Positions 46,870-56,471 of a stretch of 64,000 nucleotides of DNA are shown piece after piece. Below the pieces are notes generated by a model. The model saw only the letters and a list, made by a program, of their open reading frames with translations, was not told the DNA's origin and made no database searches. Source of the stretch: an uncultured Pelagibacteraceae bacterium (GTDB taxonomy: Bacteria > Pseudomonadota > Alphaproteobacteria > Pelagibacterales > Pelagibacteraceae); NCBI GenBank assembly GCA_902626725.1, contig CACOGI010000003.1:1-64000 (forward strand). The letters run 5' to 3'. The position numbers and the translations under genes are program-made. Position 1 is the first letter of the stretch. Every line of letters begins with the position of its first letter.

Positions 46870-47418
46870 TTAAACAGGTTTAAAGGTCTTGAGGAGCATT
46901 CTAAAAGGTATTAACATTAAAAGTGCTACAAAAAGTTTAACTGCTAAATCCCCTAATGCAAGAGTTATCCATGGTACTCCTGTTTTGTAAAATGATATTG
47001 AGAAAAATAAAAAAGTATCAATTGATGATCCAATTATAGATGAGGTTAGAGGTGCTATAAACCAATCTCTTTTTCTCAAGTTATCAAAAATTTGAACATC
47101 AATTAATTGGGCTATTAAAAATGCTGTTCCAGATCCAATTGCAATTCTGATTGAAATCAAATCTGCAAAATTTGTAGAAAATATAAAGGTAAAACTTATC
47201 CCAAGTGCAAAACCAAAATAAACGATTTTTCTGGCAATTAATTTACCATAAGATCTATTGGCTAAATCAGTTATCAAAAAAGCAATGGGGTAACTAAATG
47301 CACCATAGGTTAACACCTCATTTAAACCATAAAAATTTACTGGAAATTGAACTAAATAATTTGAGGCCAATACAATAACTCCCATTATAAATGAGAGGAA
47401 TAAAAGTAATTTACTCAT
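46870..47418 (-). CDS. VUT-family (YhhQ-like) transporter, probable queuosine precursor carrier
   Basis: 182 residues, five or six membrane helices. It has the VUT-family features YPIAFLITDLANRSYG and a C-terminal GDLAVKLFVALLMLIPFR. YhhQ proteins import 7-deazaguanine precursors of queuosine, so uptake of a tRNA-modification precursor is plausible; the substrate is inferred from the family. Its ATG overlaps the rpmB stop codon (TAATG). Confidence 0.87.
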   Translation of the reverse strand: MSKLLLFLSFIMGVIVLASNYLVQFPVNFYGLNEVLTYGAFSYPIAFLITDLANRSYGKLIARKIVYFGFALGISFTFIFSTNFADLISIRIAIGSGTAFLIAQLIDVQIFDNLRKRDWFIAPLTSSIIGSSIDTFLFFSISFYKTGVPWITLALGDLAVKLFVALLMLIPFRMLLKTFKPV

Positions 47419-47732
47419 TAAATATTTTTTGAGGTGGCAGTTTTTTTCTGAAATGGAGATTTAATTAAAAGACTTTTTTTTAATTTTTTTAATCTTGGTG
47501 ACAAATTTTTGTTTTTGACTGTTTTTAAAAAGTCATCAAAGCTACCTTTTTTGTCGACCGACCTTACTCCTGCATTGCTTACATTTAACTTTAAGCTTTT
47601 TTTTAAAAGCTTGCTTGTAAATTTAACCTTTTTTAAATTTGGTAAAAATCTTCTTTTAGTTTTATTATTAGCATGACTTACATTATGACCTTTCATAGGA
47701 TTTTTTCCGGTTAATTCACATTTTTTGGTCAT
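47418..47732 (-). CDS. rpmB: 50S ribosomal protein L28
   Basis: 104 residues; the core ([30 protein letters not shown]) is canonical, and an extra lysine-rich C-terminal tail of about 25 residues is seen in alphaproteobacteria. It binds 23S rRNA in the large subunit. A strong promoter (47745-47773) ends only a few bases before the ATG. Confidence 0.97.
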   Translation of the reverse strand: MTKKCELTGKNPMKGHNVSHANNKTKRRFLPNLKKVKFTSKLLKKSLKLNVSNAGVRSVDKKGSFDDFLKTVKNKNLSPRLKKLKKSLLIKSPFQKKTATSKNI

Positions 47733-47744
47733 AATGATAACGAC

Positions 47745-47773
47745 TATATAAGGTGTGATATTGATCTCGTCAA
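47745..47773 (-). promoter_or_regulatory. Sigma-70 promoter of rpmB
   Basis: On the minus strand: TTGACG (47773-47768), 17-base spacer, TATATA (47750-47745). This is close to the housekeeping consensus. The expected transcription start is near 47738, about 5-6 bases before the ATG at 47732, so the rpmB mRNA would be almost leaderless. Confidence 0.75.
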
Positions 47774-47792
47774 GTTTATAAGATTTTTACTA

Positions 47793-48836
47793 CTATTTTT
47801 TTCCTATTATTTCAGAAAAATTAGAAACACCATCTTTTATCAATAATTCCTTAAGCTCATTTTTAATAAAGGTAACTATATTTGGTCCTCTAAAGACCAT
47901 TCCCGTATAGAGTTGAACAAAATTAGCTCCAGCTAAAAATTTTTCATAAGCACTTTTTCCAGAGTCTACCCCACCTACACCGATTATCTTAATTCTTCCT
48001 TTAAGAATTTTGAAAAATTTATTTATTAATTTTGTTGATTTTTCCTCTATTGGCTTACCTGATAAACCTCCTTTTTGATGCTTTTGTACATTCATTAATT
48101 TGTCTCTAGTTGCGTCTGATGTATTGGAAATAATTATAACCTCCACATTATTACTTAAAAGCACTTCACATATTTTATTTATTTCCTGATCATCAATATC
48201 TGGAGATACTTTTACAGCTATAGGAACCTGTGAACTTAAATTTTTTTTTTCTTTTTCAATAGCTTTTAATAAATTGTTTAATCTTGACTGTTTATGGAAA
48301 CTTCTAAGATCTTCAGTATTTGGTGACGAAATATTAATTGTAATGTAGTCAGCTAAATTGTGGAAAGTTTTTAATCCTATTATATAATCATCTAATCTAT
48401 CTGATGTATTTTTGTTCGGTCCTATATTAATTCCAAGTATGCCTGTTGGTTTATTAGATTTTATTCTATCAAAAATATTGTTAGCTCCTCGATTATTAAA
48501 GCCTAACCTATTAATTAATGCTTCATCTTCTACTAATCTAAAAACTCGTGGCTTAGGATTTCCAGATTGCATTAAAGGTGTTATTGTTCCAACTTCAACA
48601 AAACCAAATCCTAATTTAAATAATGGATTGTATACCTCAGCATTTTTATCAAAACCTGCTGCCATCCCGATCGGATTTTTTAAATCTTTATTAAATAATT
48701 TTGTTTCAAATAAAGTATTGTCACTATCTTCATTTAAAGTGTTTGGAATAAAATTAAATTTTAAAGATTTAATAGCCAAATTATGAGCAGTTTCTGGATC
48801 TAATTTGAAAATTAAAGATCTTAAATTTGAAAACAT
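47793..48836 (-). CDS. pyrD: Dihydroorotate dehydrogenase, class 2 (quinone)
   Basis: 347 residues, the membrane-linked flavoenzyme that makes orotate in pyrimidine synthesis and passes electrons to quinone. The N-terminal helix region FSNLRSLIFKLDPETAHNLA is typical of class 2. The FMN site includes NPIGMAAGFDKNAEV, NISSPNTEDLR and VKVSPD, with IGVGGVDSGKSAYEK near the end. The start overlaps the last base of the lysK stop codon. Confidence 0.96.
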   Translation of the reverse strand: MFSNLRSLIFKLDPETAHNLAIKSLKFNFIPNTLNEDSDNTLFETKLFNKDLKNPIGMAAGFDKNAEVYNPLFKLGFGFVEVGTITPLMQSGNPKPRVFRLVEDEALINRLGFNNRGANNIFDRIKSNKPTGILGINIGPNKNTSDRLDDYIIGLKTFHNLADYITINISSPNTEDLRSFHKQSRLNNLLKAIEKEKKNLSSQVPIAVKVSPDIDDQEINKICEVLLSNNVEVIIISNTSDATRDKLMNVQKHQKGGLSGKPIEEKSTKLINKFFKILKGRIKIIGVGGVDSGKSAYEKFLAGANFVQLYTGMVFRGPNIVTFIKNELKELLIKDGVSNFSEIIGKK

Positions 48837-50398
48837 TATTTAATTTTATTTAATATAAGATCTTTTGTTTCTTTAACACCAAAAAAACTTATAAAAAAAC
48901 CCATTCTTGGACCATTTTCGACACCAAATACAACTTCATAAATGAGTTTAAACCAATCTCTTAGATTTTCAGAATAACCATTTTCTTTACCAGTGGAATA
49001 AATTATTGTTTGAATATCTTCTGGCTTCATTTGATCATTGCATTTATCTAAATTTTTAATTAGAGAATTTAAAGCTTTTTTCTCTAAATTATTTGGTATT
49101 TTATATTTTTTTCTTAATTTAATGACATCATTAAAATACTTAATAGCGTATCCAATTAGCCTATCAAATATGGGATGTTCTTTTTCTAAAATACTTTTTT
49201 TATATTTTTTAACAAATTTCCATAAAAGTTCTTTAGTGTCTGCATTACTCGTTTCTACAAGATTAAGAAGCATTGAAAAAGACATAATTGTATTTTCTTT
49301 TGGCACTTGACTATTATGCACATGCCATAAAGGATTCATCAGCAATTGAAATTCATCTTGTGTTTTTGCTTTTTCAATCAAATCTAAATATTCATCTACA
49401 GCTTTTGGAACAATTTCTTTATATAGTTTTTTTGCTCTTCTAGGATTTTGATACATAAATAATGACAGACTTTCTGGGGAAGCATATTCTAACCACTGAT
49501 CAATTGTAATACCATTGCCCTTTGATTTTGAAATTTTTTCACCTTTTTCGTCTAGGAACAATTCATAAGCGAATCCTGATGGATTTATTTTACCAATAAG
49601 TTTAATTATTTTTGTAGATAAAATTGCACTTTCGATTAAATCTTTTCCATACATTTCAAAGTCAATATCTAGAGCATACCACCTCATAGCCCAATCTACT
49701 TTCCATTGTAATTTACAATTTCCATTTAAAATACTTCGTTCTAGTTCCTTTCCATTATTATCAAAAATAATTTTTGATTTTTCTTTGTCAATTTTTTTAA
49801 CAGGTATTTCTAGTACTGTTCCTGTCTCAGGACATATAGGTAAAAATGGACTATAAGTTTTTTGTCTTTCTTTTCCTAATGTTGGCAATATAATATTCAT
49901 TATTCCATCATAATTTTCTAAAATAGTCTGAAGTGCTGAATTAAAAAAACCTGACTTATAAAGAGAGGTAGAACTTTTAAATGTATAATTAAAATTGAAA
50001 TTATTTAAAAAAGTTTTTAACATCTCATTATTATGCTCACCAAAACTTTTGAATTTTTTAAAAGGATCAGGAACTTCTGTAAGTGGTTTGTGCAAATTTT
50101 TTTCTAATAACTCTTTATTTGGAATATTTTCAGGAACTTTTCTTAAACCATCCATATCATCGGAAAATGTGATAATTTCTTTAGGTAGATCTGTTAATTG
50201 ATCTAAAGCATTTACCATCATCGATGTTCTTGCAACTTCACCAAAAGTGCCTATATGAGGAAGCCCACTGGGACCATAACCAGTTTGAAGAGTTATTTTA
50301 CCCTTTTTTTCAATAATTGATTTTCTTTCCTTAAGCAATTTTTTAGCCTCAACAAATGGCCATGCATTGGTTTTTTCTAAATTTTCTTTTTTAATCAT
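48836..50398 (-). CDS. lysK: Class I lysyl-tRNA synthetase
   Basis: 520 residues. The HIGH motif lies in PSGLPHIGTFGE (HIGT at 48-51) and KMSKS is KISKSKGN (287-294). This is the class I LysRS found in archaea and many alphaproteobacteria rather than the class II enzyme of E. coli. The length is normal. The stop overlaps the pyrD ATG, so lysK-pyrD are coupled. Divergent from trkH with 88 bp between. Confidence 0.97.
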   Translation of the reverse strand: MIKKENLEKTNAWPFVEAKKLLKERKSIIEKKGKITLQTGYGPSGLPHIGTFGEVARTSMMVNALDQLTDLPKEIITFSDDMDGLRKVPENIPNKELLEKNLHKPLTEVPDPFKKFKSFGEHNNEMLKTFLNNFNFNYTFKSSTSLYKSGFFNSALQTILENYDGIMNIILPTLGKERQKTYSPFLPICPETGTVLEIPVKKIDKEKSKIIFDNNGKELERSILNGNCKLQWKVDWAMRWYALDIDFEMYGKDLIESAILSTKIIKLIGKINPSGFAYELFLDEKGEKISKSKGNGITIDQWLEYASPESLSLFMYQNPRRAKKLYKEIVPKAVDEYLDLIEKAKTQDEFQLLMNPLWHVHNSQVPKENTIMSFSMLLNLVETSNADTKELLWKFVKKYKKSILEKEHPIFDRLIGYAIKYFNDVIKLRKKYKIPNNLEKKALNSLIKNLDKCNDQMKPEDIQTIIYSTGKENGYSENLRDWFKLIYEVVFGVENGPRMGFFISFFGVKETKDLILNKIK

Positions 50399-50449
50399 GA
50401 ATATTTCTAATAATATCTAATATTATAGATTTAGTTAATTCATATAGAG

Positions 50450-50477
50450 TTGAAATTTATTTACCATAAAATAATGT
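50450..50477 (+). promoter_or_regulatory. Possible promoter of trkH
   Basis: TTGAAA (50450-50455), 16-base spacer, TAATGT (50472-50477). Expected start near 50484, only about 3 bases before the trkH ATG. The hexamers are weaker than those of rpmB, so this is tentative. Confidence 0.4.
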
Positions 50478-50486
50478 TCTTTCAAA

Positions 50487-51926
50487 ATGTCTAATTATAA
50501 AACAGTTTTTTTTACTCTTGGAATATTACAGATAATTCTTGGAATTTTTATGCTCATTCCGATTATAGCTCAATTTTTTTACAAAGAAATTGACTCTTCT
50601 TTTTTTGGTGCATCTTTAGTAACAATTATTTTTGGAACTTTATTTTTTTTATCAAATTTAGATCATGAAAAAAAACTAAGTTTACAACAAGCCTTTTTGT
50701 TAACTTCGTTATCTTGGCTAAGTATAGCAATTTTTGGATCTTTGCCATTTTTTTTTTCAAACCTTAACTTTTCATTTACTAATGCTTTTTTTGAAAGTAT
50801 GTCAGGAATAACAACAACTGGTTCTACAATCATTAAAAACTTAGAAAATATGCCAAAGAGTATTTTATTATGGAGAGCTATTCTCCAATGGTTAGGAGGC
50901 ATAGGAATTATTATTATGGCAATTACATTGATGCCAATAATGAATGTAGGTGGTATGCAATTATTCAAAATTTCAAGTAATGACTCTTCTGAAAAAATAC
51001 TTCCAAAATCAAAGGAAATTGCATTAAGATTAATTTATATATATTCGGGTCTTACAATACTTTGTGCAATAACCTATGGTATTTTTGGAATGAATATTTT
51101 TGACAGTATAACTCATGCAATGACCACATTGGCAACCGGTGGTTTTTCAAATTACAATAAATCAATCGGTTTTTTTAATAGCATAGCAATTGAAACATCA
51201 GCTATGATTTTCATTATCCTGGGAAGCTTACCTTTTATCGCTTATATAAAATTTATTAATGGGAATAGAAAAATTTTTCTTTCCGATTCACAAATCATTT
51301 CTTTTTTTAAAATAATATTTGTTAGCATCATTATTTTATCAATTTATTTATTTTTGAGTGACTATGGTTCATTTAATATACGATCGATTTTTTTTAATGT
51401 GATTTCAATTTTAACAGGTACAGGCTTCGTAAATGCTCAATTTGATAGTTGGGGCAGCTTTCCATTAGTTGTTTTTATAATATTAATGTTTATTGGTGGA
51501 TGTGCTGGTTCAACAACGTGTGGAGTAAAAATTTTTAGATTTCAAATTTTGTACTTATTTATTATAAATCAATTAAAAAAGATAATTTATCCAAAAGGAA
51601 TTTTTGTTATTAAATATGATCGGAGTACAGTCGACGAAAAATTTATATCGTCAATAATTTCTTTTATATTTTTTTATTTTGTAATTTTTTTTATCTTAAC
51701 GGCCTTACTTTCCTTATCTGGTTTGGATTTCATTACATCTATATCCGGGGCTGCTACGTCTATTTCTAATGTTGGACCAGGATTAGGTTCTACAATAGGT
51801 CCAAATGGGAATTTTTCATCTCTCCCTGATATTTCAAAATGGATATTATCAATGGGAATGATTTTAGGAAGATTAGAATTATTTGCAATTCTAGTTTTGT
51901 TTTTACCTTCTTTTTGGAGAAATTAA
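50487..51926 (+). CDS. trkH: Trk-type potassium uptake protein TrkH
   Basis: 479 residues with four membrane-pore-membrane repeats. Filter-like segments include SGITTTGST, ATGGFSN, LTGTGFVN and SNVGPGLGST, as in Trk/Ktr channels. It takes up potassium together with TrkA, whose gene is not in this window. It is 2 bp upstream of the MFS gene, so it is cotranscribed. Confidence 0.95.
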   Translation: MSNYKTVFFTLGILQIILGIFMLIPIIAQFFYKEIDSSFFGASLVTIIFGTLFFLSNLDHEKKLSLQQAFLLTSLSWLSIAIFGSLPFFFSNLNFSFTNAFFESMSGITTTGSTIIKNLENMPKSILLWRAILQWLGGIGIIIMAITLMPIMNVGGMQLFKISSNDSSEKILPKSKEIALRLIYIYSGLTILCAITYGIFGMNIFDSITHAMTTLATGGFSNYNKSIGFFNSIAIETSAMIFIILGSLPFIAYIKFINGNRKIFLSDSQIISFFKIIFVSIIILSIYLFLSDYGSFNIRSIFFNVISILTGTGFVNAQFDSWGSFPLVVFIILMFIGGCAGSTTCGVKIFRFQILYLFIINQLKKIIYPKGIFVIKYDRSTVDEKFISSIISFIFFYFVIFFILTALLSLSGLDFITSISGAATSISNVGPGLGSTIGPNGNFSSLPDISKWILSMGMILGRLELFAILVLFLPSFWRN

Positions 51927-51928
51927 AT

Positions 51929-53305
51929 ATGCTAGAATTTAAAAAACAATCTTTTTCAGAAATGTTTTCGGTTTATTTTGATAAAAGAATGTTAAAAATT
52001 TTATTATTAGGGGCTATTTCTGGTTTCCCTTGGGTTTTAATTGGTAGCAGTTTAAGTTTGTGGTTAAAAGAAGATGGATTAAGTAGATCAACTATAGGCT
52101 GGGCAGGATTAATTTTTGGAGTTTATGCGTTTAATTATTTATGGGCTCCTTTAGTAGATAGAATACAAATTCCTTTTTTAACAAAAAAGATTGGCCATAG
52201 AAGAGGGTGGATTGTTCTAATGCAAATCATAATTCTGCTTTCTCTTATTTTATGGAGTATAACTAGTCCAATCGAAAATTTAGCTTTTATAATTACAGTA
52301 GGTCTGATTATCGCTATCGCATCAGCTACTCAAGACATAACTGTTGATGCTTTAAGAATTGAACAAATTGGTGAAAATGAAGGAAAATCAATGGCTGCTG
52401 GAGCAGCGATGGCTGTGGTAGGTTGGTGGAGCGGGTACAAACTTGGAGGCGTACTATCTCTGTTTTCAGCAGAATTTTTACAAAATAAAGATTTTGAAAA
52501 TTACTGGCAAATTACTTTTTTAATTTTAGGTATAATAATAATTTTTATGAACATTGGTTTAATGTTCGTTAATGAAGATAATGTATCTGAAAGACAAAGT
52601 AGACAAAAAGAAAATGATAAATTTATTTCAGATAAGCTCGGTAATGAAAATTTTTTTAAAAAATTTTTAACATGGATGGGTGGAACTGTAAGTGGTCCTA
52701 TAATCAGCTTTTTTAAGAAAAATGGCTTTTCTATTGCGATTGGAATTTTAGGTTTTGTTTTCCTTTTTAAAGTTGGTGAGGCTTTTCTAGGCAGAATGTC
52801 GATAATTTTCTATAAAGAAATAGGTTTCAGTAAATCTGATATCGCAATTTATTCAAAAACATTAGGTTGGATTACAACTGTAATATTTACGCTTTTAGGA
52901 GGATTGTTTGTAATAAGATCTGGTGTTTTAAAAGCGATGTTTTTGGCAGGAATTATTATGGCAACTACAAACCTTTTATTTAGTGTCCTTGCTTGGAGTG
53001 AAAAATCAGAAATTTTATTTGCTATCGCTGTTATTTTTGATGATATCGCAGCAGCATTTGCTACAGTTGCTTTTGTAGCATTTATATCTCTTTTAGTTGA
53101 TCGAGCATACACAGCAACACAGTATGCCCTTTTGGCATCGATTGGAACTGCAGGAAGGACAACTTTGGCATCATCCTCTGGAGCGTTAGTAGATTGGTTA
53201 AATGGTGATTGGGGTATCTTTTTTATATTAACAGCATTAATGGTAATACCCTCTCTTATCATATTGTGGATAATGAGAAACAAACTTCAGCTTAGTGAAA
53301 AATAA
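51929..53305 (+). CDS. AmpG-like MFS transporter
   Basis: About 458 residues and twelve membrane helices. The first repeat shows SGFPWVLIGSSLSLWLKEDG and YLWAPLVDRIQIPF, the pattern of AmpG muropeptide permeases (also shared with acetyl-CoA transporter relatives). The open frame starts at 51839 inside trkH, but the ATG at 51929, 2 bp after the trkH stop, gives the normal start. The following NlpC/P60 gene supports a link to cell-wall fragments. Confidence 0.85.
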   Translation: MLEFKKQSFSEMFSVYFDKRMLKILLLGAISGFPWVLIGSSLSLWLKEDGLSRSTIGWAGLIFGVYAFNYLWAPLVDRIQIPFLTKKIGHRRGWIVLMQIIILLSLILWSITSPIENLAFIITVGLIIAIASATQDITVDALRIEQIGENEGKSMAAGAAMAVVGWWSGYKLGGVLSLFSAEFLQNKDFENYWQITFLILGIIIIFMNIGLMFVNEDNVSERQSRQKENDKFISDKLGNENFFKKFLTWMGGTVSGPIISFFKKNGFSIAIGILGFVFLFKVGEAFLGRMSIIFYKEIGFSKSDIAIYSKTLGWITTVIFTLLGGLFVIRSGVLKAMFLAGIIMATTNLLFSVLAWSEKSEILFAIAVIFDDIAAAFATVAFVAFISLLVDRAYTATQYALLASIGTAGRTTLASSSGALVDWLNGDWGIFFILTALMVIPSLIILWIMRNKLQLSEK

Positions 53306-54029
53306 TTTTTTTAATAAACCAGTAACAAACATTAATTTGAAACCTTCATCAAATTCAGAGGTTGTATCTCAAATTTTATATGGGGAAAAATTTAGAATAA
53401 TTTCAAAAAAAAAAGGATGGATTAAAATCAAAACTACTTATGATAATTATTCAGGATATATTAAAGAAAATAAATTTTTTAATAAATTTAGACCAACAAA
53501 TAAAATCTATAAATTAAATGCTCGAATTTTTAAAAAAAAGGGAAATAGATTTTTACAAACAGAAAATTTTTTATATTTTGGGTCTGGTATTTCAATAAAG
53601 AATAAAAGTAAAAAATTTTTGGAATTTGAAAAAAATAAATGGATAAAAAAAATCGATACAAAAAATATTAATCATTTCGAGAAAGATATCTTGAAGATTT
53701 TAAAATTATTTCTTAATACTAAGTATTTATGGGGTGGTAAAACATCTAATGGGATAGATTGCTCTGCTTTAATACAAATTTTTTTTTACTATAATAGAAT
53801 TTTCTTTCCTAGGGACTCTAAAGATCAGTTAAAATATTGTAAAAAAAAAATAAATAAAAGATTTATAAAAGATAAAATTATTTTCTGGAAAGGTCATGTC
53901 GCATACTGTTCAAATAAAAAAAAATTAATCCATGCTTACGGGCCAAAAAAAAGAGTTTTGATAATGAATATAAATAAAACTATTAAAAAGATATTTAAAG
54001 ATACTAAATTAAACCCTATATATATTTAA
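53295..54029 (+). CDS. NlpC/P60-family peptidoglycan endopeptidase with SH3-like domains
   Basis: 244 residues: an SH3-like domain (about 8-65, GEKFRIISKKKGWIKIKT), a second small domain, and a C-terminal NlpC/P60 domain with catalytic C156 (GIDCSALIQ), H201 (FWKGHVAYC) and H213. It cleaves D-Glu-diaminopimelate bonds. No signal peptide, so it may act on recycled fragments in the cytoplasm, like the dipeptidase in the recycling pathway. The start is GTG at 53295, overlapping the MFS gene by 11 bp. Confidence 0.88.
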   Translation: MKNNFFNKPVTNINLKPSSNSEVVSQILYGEKFRIISKKKGWIKIKTTYDNYSGYIKENKFFNKFRPTNKIYKLNARIFKKKGNRFLQTENFLYFGSGISIKNKSKKFLEFEKNKWIKKIDTKNINHFEKDILKILKLFLNTKYLWGGKTSNGIDCSALIQIFFYYNRIFFPRDSKDQLKYCKKKINKRFIKDKIIFWKGHVAYCSNKKKLIHAYGPKKRVLIMNINKTIKKIFKDTKLNPIYI

Positions 54030-54031
54030 TT

Positions 54032-55579
54032 ATGTTAACAGATCTAGAGCTGAAAGAAAAATTTCAATTACTTTCAAATAAACTCAAAGTTGGCTTGTTT
54101 CAAGAAGTAATTGATGAAACCAAAGTTTTACTTAAAAAAAGAAAACATCAAGTTTTTTATAATTTATTAAGTCTCTCTTATCAAAGTTTGGGTAAGCATG
54201 AAGAGTCTATTGAAATAATGGAGCTGGCCTTAAAAGCTAATTCAAAAAATCCACATTTTTTAAATAATATTGGTCTTTCTCACTTATCATTAAATAATTT
54301 TAAAGATGCAGAATATTACTTCAAAAGAGGCCTAGAAGAAGAACCTAATTATATTGCTATATTAAATAATCTTGGTCATCTTAAAGGTCTGCTAAACTTA
54401 AACAAAGAGGCTATATCATACTTTCAAAAAGTCCTAAAAATAAATGATAAAATGTTGGAAGCATTATATAATTTATCAATTAATTTTGAGTCTCTAGGTG
54501 AGTTTGAAAAATCATCAGAATGTTTAAAAAAAATTTTAAAGCTTTATCCAAAATATACTCAGGCAGATCGATTATTATCCAATAAGACTAAGTATTCAAA
54601 AGATCACCCTCACTTCAATGAAATGAAAAATAAATTAGAAAATGCTGAATTAGCAGAAATAGACAAAGCTCATTTGTATTTTGCACTTGGAAAATATTAT
54701 GAGGATATTAAAGATTACGATAGTTCTTTTAAAAATTATTCACTTGGGAATAAAATATTTAAAGCACTCTATAATCATAAAACTGAGGAAAGTAAAAATG
54801 AATTTACAAAGATAAAAAATTTTGATTATGATAAGTTAAATAACGATAATAAAAAAGATTCTAAAAAATTAATATTTATTGTTGGAATGCCAAGATCTGG
54901 TACTTCATTAGTTGAGCAAATATTATCATCTCATCAAGAGATTTATGGTGGTGGAGAATTGCCATTTTTAGAAGCAGAACTGAAAAAGAAACTTCTAAAT
55001 TTAAACAAAATTCCAGATTTAAAAAACGAGGATATTCTTCACTTCGTTTTAGATTGTAAAAATCAATATTTAGAAAAAATTTCCAATTATGATCTTTCGA
55101 AAAAAATTTTTACAGACAAGACGTGTCTTAATTTTAGATTTATAGGATTTATCAAGCACATCTTTCCTCAAGCAAAAATCATAAATTGTAATAGGGATCC
55201 GATGGATGTAATTTGGTCGAACTTTAAAAACTATTTTTCAAAGTCAATGCCTTTTACAAACGATCTTAATGATATTGGAAATATTTATAATTTATATAAA
55301 GATTTGATGAGTTTTTGGAGAAAAAAGTTTCCTAATTTTATTTATGATATCAATTACTCAAGTCTTGTAAATAACCCTAAACCTGAAATTGAAAAGCTAT
55401 TAAAATTTTGTGAAGTACCTTGGGATGAAAATTGTTTAAATCATGATAAAAATAAAAGAGCCATTAAGACTGCTAGCTCAACACAAGCAAGAAAACCAAT
55501 CTATAAATCTGCTATCAAATCCTCGGATTATTATAAAGACTATTTAAAAAGTGTAAAAACTTTAGTAGATTCTAATTAG
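54032..55579 (+). CDS. TPR-repeat protein with sulfotransferase domain
   Basis: 515 residues. N-terminal TPR repeats cover about 20-185 (FLNNIGLSHLSLNNFKDAE; LNNLGHLKGLLNLNKEA). The sulfotransferase domain begins near 280 with the PAPS 5'-phosphosulfate loop VGMPRSGTSLVEQI (P287-S292), followed by NCNRDPMDVIWS for the 3'-phosphate. It would sulfate a protein, lipid or glycan. It starts 2 bp after the NlpC gene and overlaps the convergent tyrosine-pathway gene by 8 bp. Confidence 0.9.
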   Translation: MLTDLELKEKFQLLSNKLKVGLFQEVIDETKVLLKKRKHQVFYNLLSLSYQSLGKHEESIEIMELALKANSKNPHFLNNIGLSHLSLNNFKDAEYYFKRGLEEEPNYIAILNNLGHLKGLLNLNKEAISYFQKVLKINDKMLEALYNLSINFESLGEFEKSSECLKKILKLYPKYTQADRLLSNKTKYSKDHPHFNEMKNKLENAELAEIDKAHLYFALGKYYEDIKDYDSSFKNYSLGNKIFKALYNHKTEESKNEFTKIKNFDYDKLNNDNKKDSKKLIFIVGMPRSGTSLVEQILSSHQEIYGGGELPFLEAELKKKLLNLNKIPDLKNEDILHFVLDCKNQYLEKISNYDLSKKIFTDKTCLNFRFIGFIKHIFPQAKIINCNRDPMDVIWSNFKNYFSKSMPFTNDLNDIGNIYNLYKDLMSFWRKKFPNFIYDINYSSLVNNPKPEIEKLLKFCEVPWDENCLNHDKNKRAIKTASSTQARKPIYKSAIKSSDYYKDYLKSVKTLVDSN

Positions 55580-56471
55580 ACCTTCCAAAGTCTGGTGCAT
55601 CGATATCTTGTTTTAATTTAATAATTTTTGATCTAACTTTTTTAGTTTTGATTAGTTTTTTTAAAATAGATTTGTTATTTTTATAGTTAATATCTTTTTT
55701 AAAACCTTTTAAATTTTTTATAAATAGATCTATGGCTTTAATTAAATTGTTTTTATTATCAAAAAAAATGTCCCTCCACATAATTTCATTAGAAGCGGCT
55801 ATCCTTGAAAAATCTCTTAAACCTCCTGCGCTGTATTGAATAAGATTAAATTTTTGTTTTTTTTCAAAATCTTGAGCAGATTTAACTAAATTGTAAGCAA
55901 CTAGATGGGGTAAATGACTGGTAATGGAGAAAATTTTATCATGTTTTTCGGAATTCATAATAACTGTTTTTGAACCTATTTTTTTCCAAAAAGTGTTCAA
56001 AAATTTTAAATTTTTTAAATTTGTTTTTTTATCTTTAATTAAAATACACCACTTATTATTAAACATGTTATCTTTGCCAAATTCTGGTCCACTTACTTCT
56101 GAACCTGCTATGGGATGGCTTCGAGTCCATTGAATACCTTTTTTTAAAAATTTTTTAATGATTTTAGATGACTCAATTTTTGAAGACCCTATGTCAGTTA
56201 TTAATGTTTTCGGCGAAATAAATTTATTAATCTTTAAAATAAGTGCCTTATATTCACTCATTGGTGTGCAAAAAATAATTAAATCTGAATTATCCACTCC
56301 TTCTCTCAAGGACTCAATTATTTTACCCGGTAATCTCAATTTTTTTATTTTGGTAATATTTAATTTTGATTTCTCATATATAAATATTTTTTTTGCAATT
56401 TTTTTTTTTGCAATCGTTCTAACTAACGAGGAACCTAACAACCCACAACCTATAATTAATACTTTTTTCAT
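55572..56471 (-). CDS. tyrC: Prephenate/arogenate (cyclohexadienyl) dehydrogenase
   Basis: 299 residues. NAD(P)-binding loop GCGLLGSS (8-15); the substrate-site motif HPIAGSE is at 119-125, and HLPHLVAY follows. It carries out the oxidative decarboxylation step to tyrosine. It follows hisC with a 4-bp overlap; this aminotransferase can use aromatic precursors, so the pair may act together. Confidence 0.93.
   Translation of the reverse strand: MKKVLIIGCGLLGSSLVRTIAKKKIAKKIFIYEKSKLNITKIKKLRLPGKIIESLREGVDNSDLIIFCTPMSEYKALILKINKFISPKTLITDIGSSKIESSKIIKKFLKKGIQWTRSHPIAGSEVSGPEFGKDNMFNNKWCILIKDKKTNLKNLKFLNTFWKKIGSKTVIMNSEKHDKIFSITSHLPHLVAYNLVKSAQDFEKKQKFNLIQYSAGGLRDFSRIAASNEIMWRDIFFDNKNNLIKAIDLFIKNLKGFKKDINYKNNKSILKKLIKTKKVRSKIIKLKQDIDAPDFGRSN

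Noticed and set aside
51839..51928. Extension of the MFS protein into trkH
   Set aside because: Frame overlap with the end of trkH; the ATG 2 bp after the trkH stop fits the AmpG-like start.
52849..53283. 144-residue minus-strand frame inside the MFS transporter gene
   Set aside because: Shadow of a transmembrane gene on the other strand; no family features.
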